Source of the DNA: Chloroflexota bacterium
GTDB lineage: Bacteria > Chloroflexota > Anaerolineae > Anaerolineales > UBA11579
NCBI GenBank assembly: GCA_019456165.1
Contig: VRUJ01000013.1
Span: 26,764 to 90,763 of the forward strand
Direction: 5' to 3'
Length of the DNA: 64,000 nt
Positions 1 through 8,234 of this stretch are shown here, one piece after another. A model generated the notes under the pieces. The model saw nothing but the letters and a program-made list of their open reading frames with translations, did no database searches and was not told the DNA's origin. The translations under genes were made by a program, and so were the position numbers. Numbering within the stretch: position 1 is the stretch's first letter; every line of letters begins with the position of its first letter.

Positions 1-1
1 C

Positions 2-1015
2 ACATATCGCTGGGCGGAAGAACAAAATTGGAAATGGGCCATAATAAATGGCATAATCTCTGGGTTGGCAATCCTAGTAAAGGCAGTCGCCGCTTTCGTA
101 ATTGGGGGCATGATGATAGGGGTAGTTTTATCGATATTGGGGTTTCGAAAATCATTATCAAACCTGCAAGTTTGGGTTATGGGAATCATCATGGTTTTAA
201 TACCCTCAAACTACTACATCTTTATGAATTTTGGTACTTCCGAGGGATTCTTCATAAATCATGTGATTTCACTGATGCCGTTATTAATTGAGCCCTCTTT
301 TTACATTAATTGGTTAAAACGTATTTATGTTCTTAACCCAATCGCACTGGCCGCAAGTCTGCCGGGGATTTTTATTGCAGTCGGTACCAAACGCTGGATG
401 TTAGCCGGCCTATTTGGTGGTTATTTACTTTACGGTTTTTCACTCCCCCACCCTATCGCTTCGCATGGTTATTACCACATACAATTAGTACCAATAGTAG
501 CTTTAGCCCTTTCCTATACAACTCACAAAGCAATAACAAATATCACCGATAAGAAACAATACTTTCAAATTGCCTTTTATACTGCAATCATATTTGGTTT
601 TAGTTATTTCATATGGGATGCAGGATCAACTATGTTGAGGGAAGATCACTCCGCAGAACCGCCTTATTGGGAGCAAATAGGCGAACTAATCCCGGATGAC
701 GGAGACACAATCGGATTAGTGCAGTACTTTGGCATGACTATAAGATACTATGGTTGGAAGAGAATCCGGTTGTGGCCGAATACCGGGCAGCAACAATTGG
801 CTCAAGTAAGAGGACATTCTACGCAAGATGTATTCGCCGAATACTTTAACTCTCGTACAGAGGGGATGAAATATTTTCTGGTGACCGCAACTAACCAATT
901 CGATAAACAGGAAGAGCTAAAAGATTACTTGTATACCAATTTCCCCATCCTGGCAGAGGGTACTGGTTATCTCCTATTCGATTTGAGCGATCCTCTAGAT
1001 CAAACTAGTCCATAG
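2..1015 (+). CDS. Membrane glycosyltransferase (ArnT/PMT-like), 5'-truncated by window edge
   Basis: The reading frame is open from base 2, so the gene starts outside the window and only its C-terminal part is seen. A TTG at base 65 could be taken as a start, but the residues before it (YRWAEEQNWKWAIINGIISG) continue a typical hydrophobic segment of a polyprenyl-phosphate-sugar glycosyltransferase, so I treat it as internal. About six hydrophobic segments occupy the first 200 residues, followed by a soluble tail of about 120 residues with a YYGWKRIRLWPN stretch. This layout fits GT-C family transferases that move sugars from lipid carriers on the outer face of the membrane. The catalytic N-terminal loop is not in the window, so the family call is an inference from overall architecture. 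Confidence 0.55.
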   Translation, partial: TYRWAEEQNWKWAIINGIISGLAILVKAVAAFVIGGMMIGVVLSILGFRKSLSNLQVWVMGIIMVLIPSNYYIFMNFGTSEGFFINHVISLMPLLIEPSFYINWLKRIYVLNPIALAASLPGIFIAVGTKRWMLAGLFGGYLLYGFSLPHPIASHGYYHIQLVPIVALALSYTTHKAITNITDKKQYFQIAFYTAIIFGFSYFIWDAGSTMLREDHSAEPPYWEQIGELIPDDGDTIGLVQYFGMTIRYYGWKRIRLWPNTGQQQLAQVRGHSTQDVFAEYFNSRTEGMKYFLVTATNQFDKQEELKDYLYTNFPILAEGTGYLLFDLSDPLDQTSP

Positions 1016-1053
1016 GTACCCAAAGCGAATTAATTATATCCAAGGGTTCTGCG

Positions 1054-1582
1054 TTAGAAAAGATTCAACTGCCCATTTTCCAATCCTAATAACCAGGCTT
1101 TGGTTTTTATACCGCCCACGCCACCATAACCGCGCAGCCTCCCATCTGAGCCTACCACTCGGTGGCAGGGAATCACAATGGGGATGGGATTGGTCGCATT
1201 GGCTCTCCCCACTGCTCGCGCTGCGCCTGGCTTGCCAATACTTAGACGCGATCTCCCCATAGGTCGCAGTGCTCCCATAAGGAATGTCCACGACAGCGTC
1301 CAGAACAACGGCTTGGAAATCGGTAAGGTGAGACCAGTCTACCTGCAGCTCAAATTCATTAAGTTCTTTTGCCAAGTAAGCGGCAACTTGTTCCAGCGTT
1401 TTTGCAACAGACATGGGGTCATAAACTATGTTTACCGGACCGAAGCGGGGAACAAGCTGCTCAAATCTCTCGCGGCTTATGCCAAATTCTAAAGTAAATA
1501 AACCTTTTTCGCTTTGAGCTACCCATACCGGCCCCAGGGGAGTATCCGTAGTTTTCCCAAAATAAATTCTTTGTGGTTGCAT
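1054..1582 (-). pseudogene. ogt: Methylated-DNA--protein-cysteine methyltransferase, frameshifted
   Basis: This is a suicide DNA-repair protein that moves the alkyl group from O6-alkylguanine to its own cysteine. The N-terminal part is read in one frame from 1582 (ends with the helix-turn-helix start TYGEIAS). The C-terminal part, with the catalytic PCHRV motif, the Asn/Arg-rich recognition segment before it and the [18 protein letters not shown] end, is read in another frame that stops at 1054. The frames switch at about 1240-1247, where one extra base would account for the change (expected [15 protein letters not shown]). Either a recent pseudogene or a single-base assembly error. Everything needed for activity is present apart from the frame. 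It converges with the glycosyltransferase, 38 bases away. Confidence 0.85.
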
Positions 1583-1649
1583 TTGCTTGGCTTAAAGTGA
1601 CTTGGGATACATGGTTGAAGATAATGAATATCGTCCACAAATGAAATAT

Positions 1650-2738
1650 TTATTCAGAAAGTAAGAATTTCTCAATCGGAACAGTTTTCATTGCATCTGA
1701 TAAATATGCAGAAACTTCCGAATGTGGCATTTCAATTAAGGGGTGTTCAAATTGCAATCTTATTCTTAATATTTTAGCGATGTCCTGAGGCCAATATGTC
1801 ATACTCATCTGCACTATATCGCCATCAATATTTTGGGCTAACTCTCTAATTTTACTTCTTTCCCCAATTCTGTCCACAATAATAATTGTTGCCATGTACC
1901 ATTTTTTTTGCCCAAGTTCCACCTCTCTGGCAAAGCGAGAAACTTTGTCTAGAGAAATTTCAGTATTCCCACGCCCAATAAAACCAATATCAAATCTCGC
2001 TCCTTTTCCAGCCCCCCATAATGCGGTTGCATCACTTTCCCGTTCACCAGTTGAAGAAAGCCAAAACTCCTTTTTTAAGCTCGTTGGTTCTCCACTTTTA
2101 GCATAAGCAAATCCTAAAATGTGTAAGAGTGACCCTAGAACCAATTTTTCAAAAAGTTTACCGTAAAGAGACTTCTCAGATCCACGAATAGTTAATGTTT
2201 GAGAACCAATCATCCCCATCAATTGCAGCATAAATTGCCAATTGAGTTCAGTTATTAGTTTTTGATCCAGATATATTTCTCCTTCTAACCTGCCAAAATC
2301 TATAATTGCTTTATTAACAGTATCCTCATTGATTTCTACATATCGAGTACGATACTCTGTGAGCATAGATGCCTTATCTCGCAACACGTTTTGAGATGCT
2401 TTACCTGTTAACCCAAGGACCCATAGTGCTATCCATTTTTCACCTTTTGAAATTCTTTTACGTTTTAATATTTTTTCCGCAATTTCAGGCATTTTTTCTA
2501 CAAAATTTCTGTCTCTTTTAATCCCCTTTAAGATCATTGCAACACCAGCAATATTTAGGGCAGCTAATCGTCTACGAGTAAGTAACTCTGTTGAATCCCT
2601 TAAATTCTTGCCTAACATTACATCTAAAACTATATCTCTTGCAGTATTAATCCCTAATTTTTGGATAACCTCTTTTCCATTTGCATCAAGCAAGGATATA
2701 GCATCATCATCTAGTAAATCAAGAAAACTTTTAACCAT
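1650..2738 (-). CDS. Putative type II restriction endonuclease (possibly CfrBI-like)
   Basis: A 362-residue protein with no motif that I recognise with certainty. It lies 8 bases downstream of a DNA methyltransferase on the same strand, the usual position of the partner nuclease. The central part has an acidic/lysine arrangement that could be a PD-(D/E)xK core: RFDIGFIG near residue 247, then EVELGQKKW near residue 270, followed by a hydrophobic strand TIIIVD. Size and the type of neighbouring methyltransferase match the CfrBI restriction family as I remember it, but this is recall rather than a search. Base composition is clearly AT-richer than the genes on either side, which fits a mobile restriction-modification cassette. 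A non-nuclease partner cannot be excluded. Confidence 0.5.
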   Translation of the reverse strand: MVKSFLDLLDDDAISLLDANGKEVIQKLGINTARDIVLDVMLGKNLRDSTELLTRRRLAALNIAGVAMILKGIKRDRNFVEKMPEIAEKILKRKRISKGEKWIALWVLGLTGKASQNVLRDKASMLTEYRTRYVEINEDTVNKAIIDFGRLEGEIYLDQKLITELNWQFMLQLMGMIGSQTLTIRGSEKSLYGKLFEKLVLGSLLHILGFAYAKSGEPTSLKKEFWLSSTGERESDATALWGAGKGARFDIGFIGRGNTEISLDKVSRFAREVELGQKKWYMATIIIVDRIGERSKIRELAQNIDGDIVQMSMTYWPQDIAKILRIRLQFEHPLIEMPHSEVSAYLSDAMKTVPIEKFLLSE

Positions 2739-2746
2739 CTATCATC

Positions 2747-3925
2747 CTAAACTAATATATTAGAAATATCTATTGGGGAACAATTTACACAGAGAATATC
2801 ATTTGCTTCTTTTCCCAACCACAATTTGCATCGTTCACGTATCTCATCAATATATTTACTATCTTTTTCAATTAACATGAATCTTCTTCTCAACTTGGTA
2901 GCCGCATGTCCGACTGTTCCAATTCCGGCAAATGGGTCAAGTACAACATCATCAATAAAAGAATAGTAACTAATAACTTTTTCAGCGAGTTCGGTAGGAA
3001 ATATTGCGGGATGAGATTTGTCGTGTACTGGTTTGATTTTCCATACATTTGTTTTCTCATAACCATCTTTAATTTTTGACTCTTTCACCGCATCTTGATT
3101 GGGATAACTTCTAATATTCCAATCAATGAGTTTGTAAGTATGTTTACGATAAACAAGAATATATTCAGTCACTGGTACAGCCTTATACTGCAACGGTGTT
3201 CTGTCAGCAGCGAACCTGCGCCCTCGCCCAGTAGCCCATCCAGCACCTTCAGGTTTGACCCAGATAATATCATCTATAAAATCAAAGCCTTCTTCTGTAA
3301 AAATTCGATGCATATCAAATGGCACAGCAATTCTTCTTGAAGCCTCACTTCTTCGGGCGCGCCTGATTAATACTGGAGAAATGTTCATCACAAAATATCT
3401 ACCCTCATTCAAAACGCGGTGGCATGATTTTATGATTTTTCTCATTTTTAAAAGATATTCTTCATAGGTTATATAATCTTCGTACTCTGGCCGTGCATTG
3501 TAATAAGGGGGAGAAGTGAAGATTAAATCCACGGATTCTTCCGGGAAATCCATTAATAAAGTTTCAGCATCTCCATGTGCTATTGTGTTTCTAATACTAG
3601 ATAATTTATAAGATTTATTATTTGACTTTTTGCTCTTTTTGCTTTCTTTACGTTTTAGTAAGCGTGCTTCAAGAACATCAGAAGAAGTTGTTTTGTTCGT
3701 TATTAATAGCGTTGTGTAAGCATCAATAACTGCTTCCCCTACACGCTCTCCTGAATCTTCTCCAATCAATGGGACACGCCAAATATGATACCTATCATCA
3801 ATTTCAGGCAAACCCAATTTGATAGCAGTTGTTAGGTCAATGTCTTTCAGCCAAATATTAACAATTTTCTTTGCATCGTTGACTTTGACTACCCTGTACT
3901 TCCGTTGTTCGGCAACAGTTTTCAT
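2747..3925 (-). CDS. Type II DNA methyltransferase, beta class (probably N4-cytosine)
   Basis: A 392-residue SAM-dependent DNA methyltransferase. The catalytic motif IV TSPPYY lies near residue 138 and the SAM-binding motif I (LDPFAGIGT) near residue 335, so the order IV then I marks the beta class. TSPPY is more common in N4-cytosine than in N6-adenine enzymes, so it probably makes m4C to protect against the adjacent nuclease. The first 110 residues form an extra N-terminal region ending in a lysine-rich linker (KESKKSKKSNNK). The start at 3925 is preceded by a GGTGAG ribosome site. It is the first gene of a two-gene unit with the putative endonuclease, so methylation would precede cutting. 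Confidence 0.85.
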   Translation of the reverse strand: MKTVAEQRKYRVVKVNDAKKIVNIWLKDIDLTTAIKLGLPEIDDRYHIWRVPLIGEDSGERVGEAVIDAYTTLLITNKTTSSDVLEARLLKRKESKKSKKSNNKSYKLSSIRNTIAHGDAETLLMDFPEESVDLIFTSPPYYNARPEYEDYITYEEYLLKMRKIIKSCHRVLNEGRYFVMNISPVLIRRARRSEASRRIAVPFDMHRIFTEEGFDFIDDIIWVKPEGAGWATGRGRRFAADRTPLQYKAVPVTEYILVYRKHTYKLIDWNIRSYPNQDAVKESKIKDGYEKTNVWKIKPVHDKSHPAIFPTELAEKVISYYSFIDDVVLDPFAGIGTVGHAATKLRRRFMLIEKDSKYIDEIRERCKLWLGKEANDILCVNCSPIDISNILV

Positions 3926-4327
3926 CTCACCGGCCTTGATTTTTATAACGATACCAAAATATTAATGGTATTCACTTTAGGAACCTGTCTTTTATTAGAA
4001 CAGCAATATTATTACATCAATAATTATACAGCCTATTTGAAAATATAAATATACTGAGGTATATTGGTATGGTAATGCCCACTCAAGATTCCTATCAAAG
4101 TTGTCAAGCAATAATAGGTATATCGTATAGTAATCGTAGGTTAAACGTCAAGTATAAAAAATGGATACTTGGTATTATTAGCATAGTAAAGGGCGATTTA
4201 TCTTCTCCTCCTTAGAATGAGAGCCGGGAATGGCGTACCCGGCTCTCGCTTATTTAATCTGAAATTATTGATATTTTTTCCCGATCCCAGGAATTTTGGT
4301 TTTGAACAAACATAAGAATCCCTTTGT
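3926..4327. other. Intergenic region, AT-rich, with one strong hairpin
   Basis: No coding sequence is recognised. The part nearest the methyltransferase is very AT-rich and must hold its promoter; a TATAAT lies on the minus strand near 4028 but without a good -35 partner. The part nearest the glycosyltransferase holds the hairpin annotated separately at 4219-4247. No known RNA gene is seen. Confidence 0.5.
4219..4247 (-). terminator. Hairpin, likely terminator of the glycan operon
   Basis: Ten-base perfect stem GAGAGCCGGG/CCCGGCTCTC with a 9-base loop, about 80 bases past the stop codon of the GT2 gene on the minus strand. A continuous U tract is missing on that side (CATTCTA follows), so it may act as a weak intrinsic terminator or an mRNA 3'-end stabiliser. 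Confidence 0.45.
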
Positions 4328-5047
4328 TCATCTCTTAATAATCCGCGCAAAAAAGGCTTTCATTAAAACTCCTCCATAACCCCATCCCTGCTTGGAAAAC
4401 AAAAACTTTGATTCTCCGCGAACTCTTCGGCCTTGCCTACCTTTGAGTTCGCAAATTCGAGCTTTTCTTAACCAGGCCTTCAATGTGATTTCGGGTGATA
4501 TCTCAAATCCACCTGATTGAAGATTCAAGCTCTTAATAAAATCTAGATCAAAAGCTCTGAAAGCATATGTTATATCCGTCACTCTTACCCCCACCAATAT
4601 CCTGCTCAGCACACGGAACCAAAACTGGTAGAAACGGTAAGAAAGAGGAATGTTCGCATGATCCTCTGTTGTCATGTAACGTGAAAGCAAAACTAATTGA
4701 CAGCCTTCATTGATTATCTTGTCACGAAAATCTGGAATTGCTGCCAAGGGGTCGACAAGATCTCCCATGACAATAACTCCAACACGGCCTTTGGCATGCT
4801 TTATCCCAAAACGTATTGCGTTACCAATCCCGCGAGGCAGTCCTTTGTGTAACGCAAATACTTTGGGATAGGATTTGGACAAAATGAAAGCTTCACGAAA
4901 AGTATAGTCATCGCTACAGTCATCGACAATAAGTATTTCTGCCGAAAGCTCATACTGATTCATAAGGGCATCTAATTTTTGAACCAGTATCGGGATATTC
5001 TGCTCTTCGTTAAGGCAGGGAACAATTATCGAAATTTCCGGATCCAT
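4328..5047 (-). CDS. Glycosyltransferase family 2 (dolichol-phosphate-mannose synthase-like)
   Basis: A 239-residue GT-A enzyme that would transfer a sugar from a nucleotide donor, possibly to a polyprenyl phosphate. It opens with the family start ISIIVPCLNEEQNIP, followed by the nucleotide-binding strand ILIVDDCSDD. The usual DAD metal site appears as MGDLVDP, so the first aspartate of the classic triad is a glycine here. No C-terminal membrane segments. I prefer the start at 5047 because GGAGA lies 9 bases upstream and this leaves a 4-base gap to the preceding methyltransferase; an in-frame ATG at 5065 would overlap it by 14 bases. It is the last gene of a three-gene glycan unit with the methyltransferase and epimerase upstream. 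Confidence 0.8.
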   Translation of the reverse strand: MDPEISIIVPCLNEEQNIPILVQKLDALMNQYELSAEILIVDDCSDDYTFREAFILSKSYPKVFALHKGLPRGIGNAIRFGIKHAKGRVGVIVMGDLVDPLAAIPDFRDKIINEGCQLVLLSRYMTTEDHANIPLSYRFYQFWFRVLSRILVGVRVTDITYAFRAFDLDFIKSLNLQSGGFEISPEITLKAWLRKARICELKGRQGRRVRGESKFLFSKQGWGYGGVLMKAFFARIIKR

Positions 5048-5051
5048 ATGA

Positions 5052-5705
5052 TTACTTCTCCGCAATTATTAAGAATTGTTTCCCAAGAACGCGCCATGCA
5101 AGGGGTATTCTTAGATACCACCTCACTAGCCATGAGTGTGTTGGGAGACCCTGCTTGGTACTGAAAGGCAAGAAACGTGGAATCACCAACATAAACTTTT
5201 CGAACCCAGCCAATTGAAGTGCCTCAACCATTGATCGATCAGTATACTCGCAATAGTGATCAAAAAAATCAAAATATTGGCGGTATGTATATTTGAAATT
5301 GGGTCCCATCACAGCAACCCGACCGTTTAGCATTAACACCCGATATACTTGTTTCAATACTTGCAACATTGCCAATCGATCTGGTATGTGTTCTAACAAA
5401 TTACTCATGAAGATAACTTCGATGCTGTTTTCAGCAAAAGCCAACTTCGCGGCATCCTGCACTGAAAACTCGGCTTTACCTGCAACAAACTTAGCCCATT
5501 CAATTTCAATGTCGACAGAAAACTTGAGATTCGCCTGCACTGCATAGCTAAACTCACCCCACCCACTACCAAGGTCAAGGACTGAACCAAGGCTCTGTCC
5601 AAGACGGAGTTGGAGGTATTCTTCCACAATCGTTTTCCAAAGTTCTCGGCGCCCTTCAATCTCTTGTTCGCTGAACTGCTGGTGTGACAGAAAAATCCTC
5701 CTCAA
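5052..5705 (-). CDS. Class I SAM-dependent methyltransferase
   Basis: A 217-residue Rossmann-fold methyltransferase. The SAM motif I is VLDLGSGWGEF near residue 43, followed by motif II acidic residues (SVDIEIEW) and a motif IV-like segment VIFMSNLLEHIPD. This is the pattern of UbiE/methyltransferase-11 proteins found in polysaccharide and secondary-metabolite clusters. The substrate cannot be read from the sequence; the flanking GT2 and sugar epimerase suggest a glycan or glycolipid. Confidence 0.75.
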   Translation of the reverse strand: MRRIFLSHQQFSEQEIEGRRELWKTIVEEYLQLRLGQSLGSVLDLGSGWGEFSYAVQANLKFSVDIEIEWAKFVAGKAEFSVQDAAKLAFAENSIEVIFMSNLLEHIPDRLAMLQVLKQVYRVLMLNGRVAVMGPNFKYTYRQYFDFFDHYCEYTDRSMVEALQLAGFEKFMLVIPRFLPFSTKQGLPTHSWLVRWYLRIPLAWRVLGKQFLIIAEK

Positions 5706-5802
5706 TCGTGGTCTCTAGTCAGATCTGAGAAAATCCGAAAGCTTGAACAAGAAACGAAAATTTTGGGTCAAATAAGTTGTGGGAAAATAGTTTGATCCCT
5801 AC

Positions 5803-6729
5803 TCACCGCTTTACCGTGTCTGCATATACTTTTCTCATCCACTCGATCGTAGTGGGGACACCTTCTGAGAGCGGCACCGTTGGATTGTGTCCAAAAACTT
5901 TCTTAGCAAGCGAGATATCGGGACGTTTATTCTGAACATTGTGTTGATCCTGCGGCAGGTAGGTTACAAGTGAGGCATCCTGACCAATATAATCAAGTAT
6001 GAGGCTGCTAAGATCTTCGACGCTACGATACTCCTCACCACCTATATTGCAAACTTGCCCGGGTGTAAAATTGTCTACAACATTCGCCAGAGTTGGTATG
6101 AAGTCGTCTATATACATGAAAACTCGATGATAACCCTCATATACGGTATACGGGATGTCATGTAAGGCTCGGTAACAGAACAAACAAACCACACTCCTGT
6201 AGTTGTGATAAAGTTCTCCTGGACCATACGCATTAAAAAAGCGCAAGCGAACAATTGGAGAATCAAAACGTTTTTCGAAGTTCATGCACTGAATTTCATT
6301 CACCCACTTCGTGGTCGCGTAATCATTTTGTTGAATTACTGCACCCTGGAGCATGATATCTTCTGTGAGGATATCAGCGTGTTTATCCCCGTAAACTTCG
6401 GATGAACTTGCAAAGATCAATTTAAATTCGTTCCTTAGCTGCAGCTCCAATATATTTCGAGTCCCAATCACATTCGTTTGCCAGAGTGTATCGTAATACT
6501 CCTCTCCATTTACCCGGCCAAACTCTGCCGCAAGATGGTAAACATAATCAAAATCTTGTTCGAAGATCCGTTCAACTTGACGAAATGAGGCTACATCAGC
6601 GCGAACATATTGCTGGTCTGCCTGATGTTGGAGATCGCATCCCCAAACCTCATGACCTCGATTCCGGAGCTCACGGACTAATGCTTTTCCGAGTGTTCCG
6701 TGACTCCCTGTAACTAAAATTTTTGCCAT
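5803..6729 (-). CDS. NAD-dependent nucleotide-sugar epimerase/dehydratase (extended SDR)
   Basis: A 308-residue extended short-chain dehydrogenase. The NAD-binding glycine motif is near residue 7 (TGSHGTLGKALV, a GxxGxxG variant). A serine-rich strand (FASSSEVYG) and the catalytic YATTK (YxxxK) follow near residues 118-140. These features match UDP-glucose 4-epimerase, dTDP-glucose dehydratase and related enzymes that act on nucleotide sugars in the cytoplasm. It is the first gene of the epimerase-methyltransferase-GT2 run and would supply the modified sugar donor. Confidence 0.8.
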   Translation of the reverse strand: MAKILVTGSHGTLGKALVRELRNRGHEVWGCDLQHQADQQYVRADVASFRQVERIFEQDFDYVYHLAAEFGRVNGEEYYDTLWQTNVIGTRNILELQLRNEFKLIFASSSEVYGDKHADILTEDIMLQGAVIQQNDYATTKWVNEIQCMNFEKRFDSPIVRLRFFNAYGPGELYHNYRSVVCLFCYRALHDIPYTVYEGYHRVFMYIDDFIPTLANVVDNFTPGQVCNIGGEEYRSVEDLSSLILDYIGQDASLVTYLPQDQHNVQNKRPDISLAKKVFGHNPTVPLSEGVPTTIEWMRKVYADTVKR

Positions 6730-6846
6730 AAATACTTTCTCCTAATCCGATAAGTTCTTCATTACTATTATATACCCCGCGTGACACTAGCGGAAGCCCT
6801 CTATGCAGAATTTAGGCTCCGCCTGATACCCCAATTCTATAATAAC

Positions 6847-7896
6847 CTAGGGTAAAGTGCCGTTCAGAAAGTTCGTTACCAGGAGGCGAATCAAAACCTC
6901 GTCAGGGATTAAGATCCAATTATCACCAGCAGGATATGTGGGTGTAACAAATGGAGGATCGATCGTGATGGTTGTAATTTCTTCCAATCCAATTACATTC
7001 GCTAAACAAGCCAAATTCGCTATTTGATCTGGGCTGAGATCTGTAATTATATTTTCGATGACAGATAACGCGAATTCAGGAACAGTTGGCAAGAAGCTGG
7101 GCTGTATAATCTTATCTCTGAGGTCAGCCAAAATATCCGTCTGGCGATCAATCCGGTCTAATTCACTATCAGGGTTATAAACTTGAATGAATTGGAGAGT
7201 TTGTTCACCGTTAAGATTATTCCAACCAGATGGGAAATAATACCCAAATTTACTATCCTCAAGCGGTTGAGTTAAGAAAACATCCACACCACCGACCAAA
7301 TCAACAGTGTTGGTGAAGATATCCATATTCATTACGATGTAATGATCTACTACTAACCCAAAGTTTTCTGACAGTGTTTGTGCTAATAAAGCTATGCCAC
7401 CACCTGGAACTTGATACTCCTGACCATAATAGTAAGAATGGTTTATTCTACCTTCGCTTATTCCCCAAGTCTGAAGTTCAGGAATGCGCACCCATAAATC
7501 CCGAGGAATCGCAAGGACTGAAATACTCGGGGTTACAAAATCCACTCGAATTATTCTTATTGCATCTGCAGAGAATGGGAATGGATCAAAAAGTTCATCT
7601 ATACCTGCCGCCAGGATCACTAACTGTTCTGGTCCTCCACAAAAAGTATCTTGGCCTGTTTCGGTTTGTGTTGGTGTAGCTATTGTTACCGGAATAGGGG
7701 TTGAGGTTACAGTGGTGGAGGATGATTCTTCAGTGCTTGTGGGTGTTTGAAATGCAGGAATGGTTGGCGCAAGCGGTTGCTGAAATTGTGGCCAGACAGC
7801 AAAATAACAAATCGCGCACAATATGAGTAAAGCAACAACACCAAGTAATACGAAGAGTAATATCCGCTCACGTCCCAAAGGTTTTTGTTCCGACAT
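6847..7896 (-). CDS. LytR-CpsA-Psr (LCP) family cell-envelope ligase
   Basis: A 349-residue membrane-anchored protein. One transmembrane helix (residues about 13-35) follows a short cytoplasmic N-terminus, then a Ser/Thr/Pro-rich linker (about 45-80), then the LCP domain. Family features visible are RIIRVDF, SVLAIPRDLWVRIP (the conserved Arg-Asp that contacts the polyprenyl pyrophosphate) and GGVDVFL. LCP enzymes attach polyprenyl-linked glycans to the cell wall, or the equivalent surface layer, on the outer face. The start at 7896 has an AGGAGG ribosome site. It is co-oriented with the glycan genes downstream and may export or attach their product. Confidence 0.85.
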   Translation of the reverse strand: MSEQKPLGRERILLFVLLGVVALLILCAICYFAVWPQFQQPLAPTIPAFQTPTSTEESSSTTVTSTPIPVTIATPTQTETGQDTFCGGPEQLVILAAGIDELFDPFPFSADAIRIIRVDFVTPSISVLAIPRDLWVRIPELQTWGISEGRINHSYYYGQEYQVPGGGIALLAQTLSENFGLVVDHYIVMNMDIFTNTVDLVGGVDVFLTQPLEDSKFGYYFPSGWNNLNGEQTLQFIQVYNPDSELDRIDRQTDILADLRDKIIQPSFLPTVPEFALSVIENIITDLSPDQIANLACLANVIGLEEITTITIDPPFVTPTYPAGDNWILIPDEVLIRLLVTNFLNGTLP

Positions 7897-8234
7897 CCTC
7901 TACCTCCTAAATGTAAACAGCAAGAAAAACACGGGTGGCTCCAGGGTTTATCAAACTATCCAAAATACTAACACAAAACTTTGTACAACTCCTGCTTTGT
8001 TACTTTATTATACACTGCAATCTATGATTTATGCATGCACATTCAAGCGTCCCTAGTAATCCTGCATAAGTAAAGGACACTGGTTTTGGTAATAATTATT
8101 CTGCTTCCATTATGTTATACTAGCAATCATTAATTGGAATCGCCTGCCAATACTAATGAAGAAACCCTCTGTTTTCCTGGGGTAATCTGTTTTATTCCAC
8201 ATAAAATAAGCTTTATAAATTACCGGAGGAAATC
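7897..8234. other. Divergent promoter region between LCP and acyl-CoA synthetase genes
   Basis: 338 bases with no gene. On the minus strand a TATAAT (8007-8012) lies about 110 bases before the LCP start, without a convincing -35. On the plus strand a TATACT near 8116 precedes the synthetase by about 115 bases, also with a poor -35. No known RNA motif is recognised. Confidence 0.4.
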
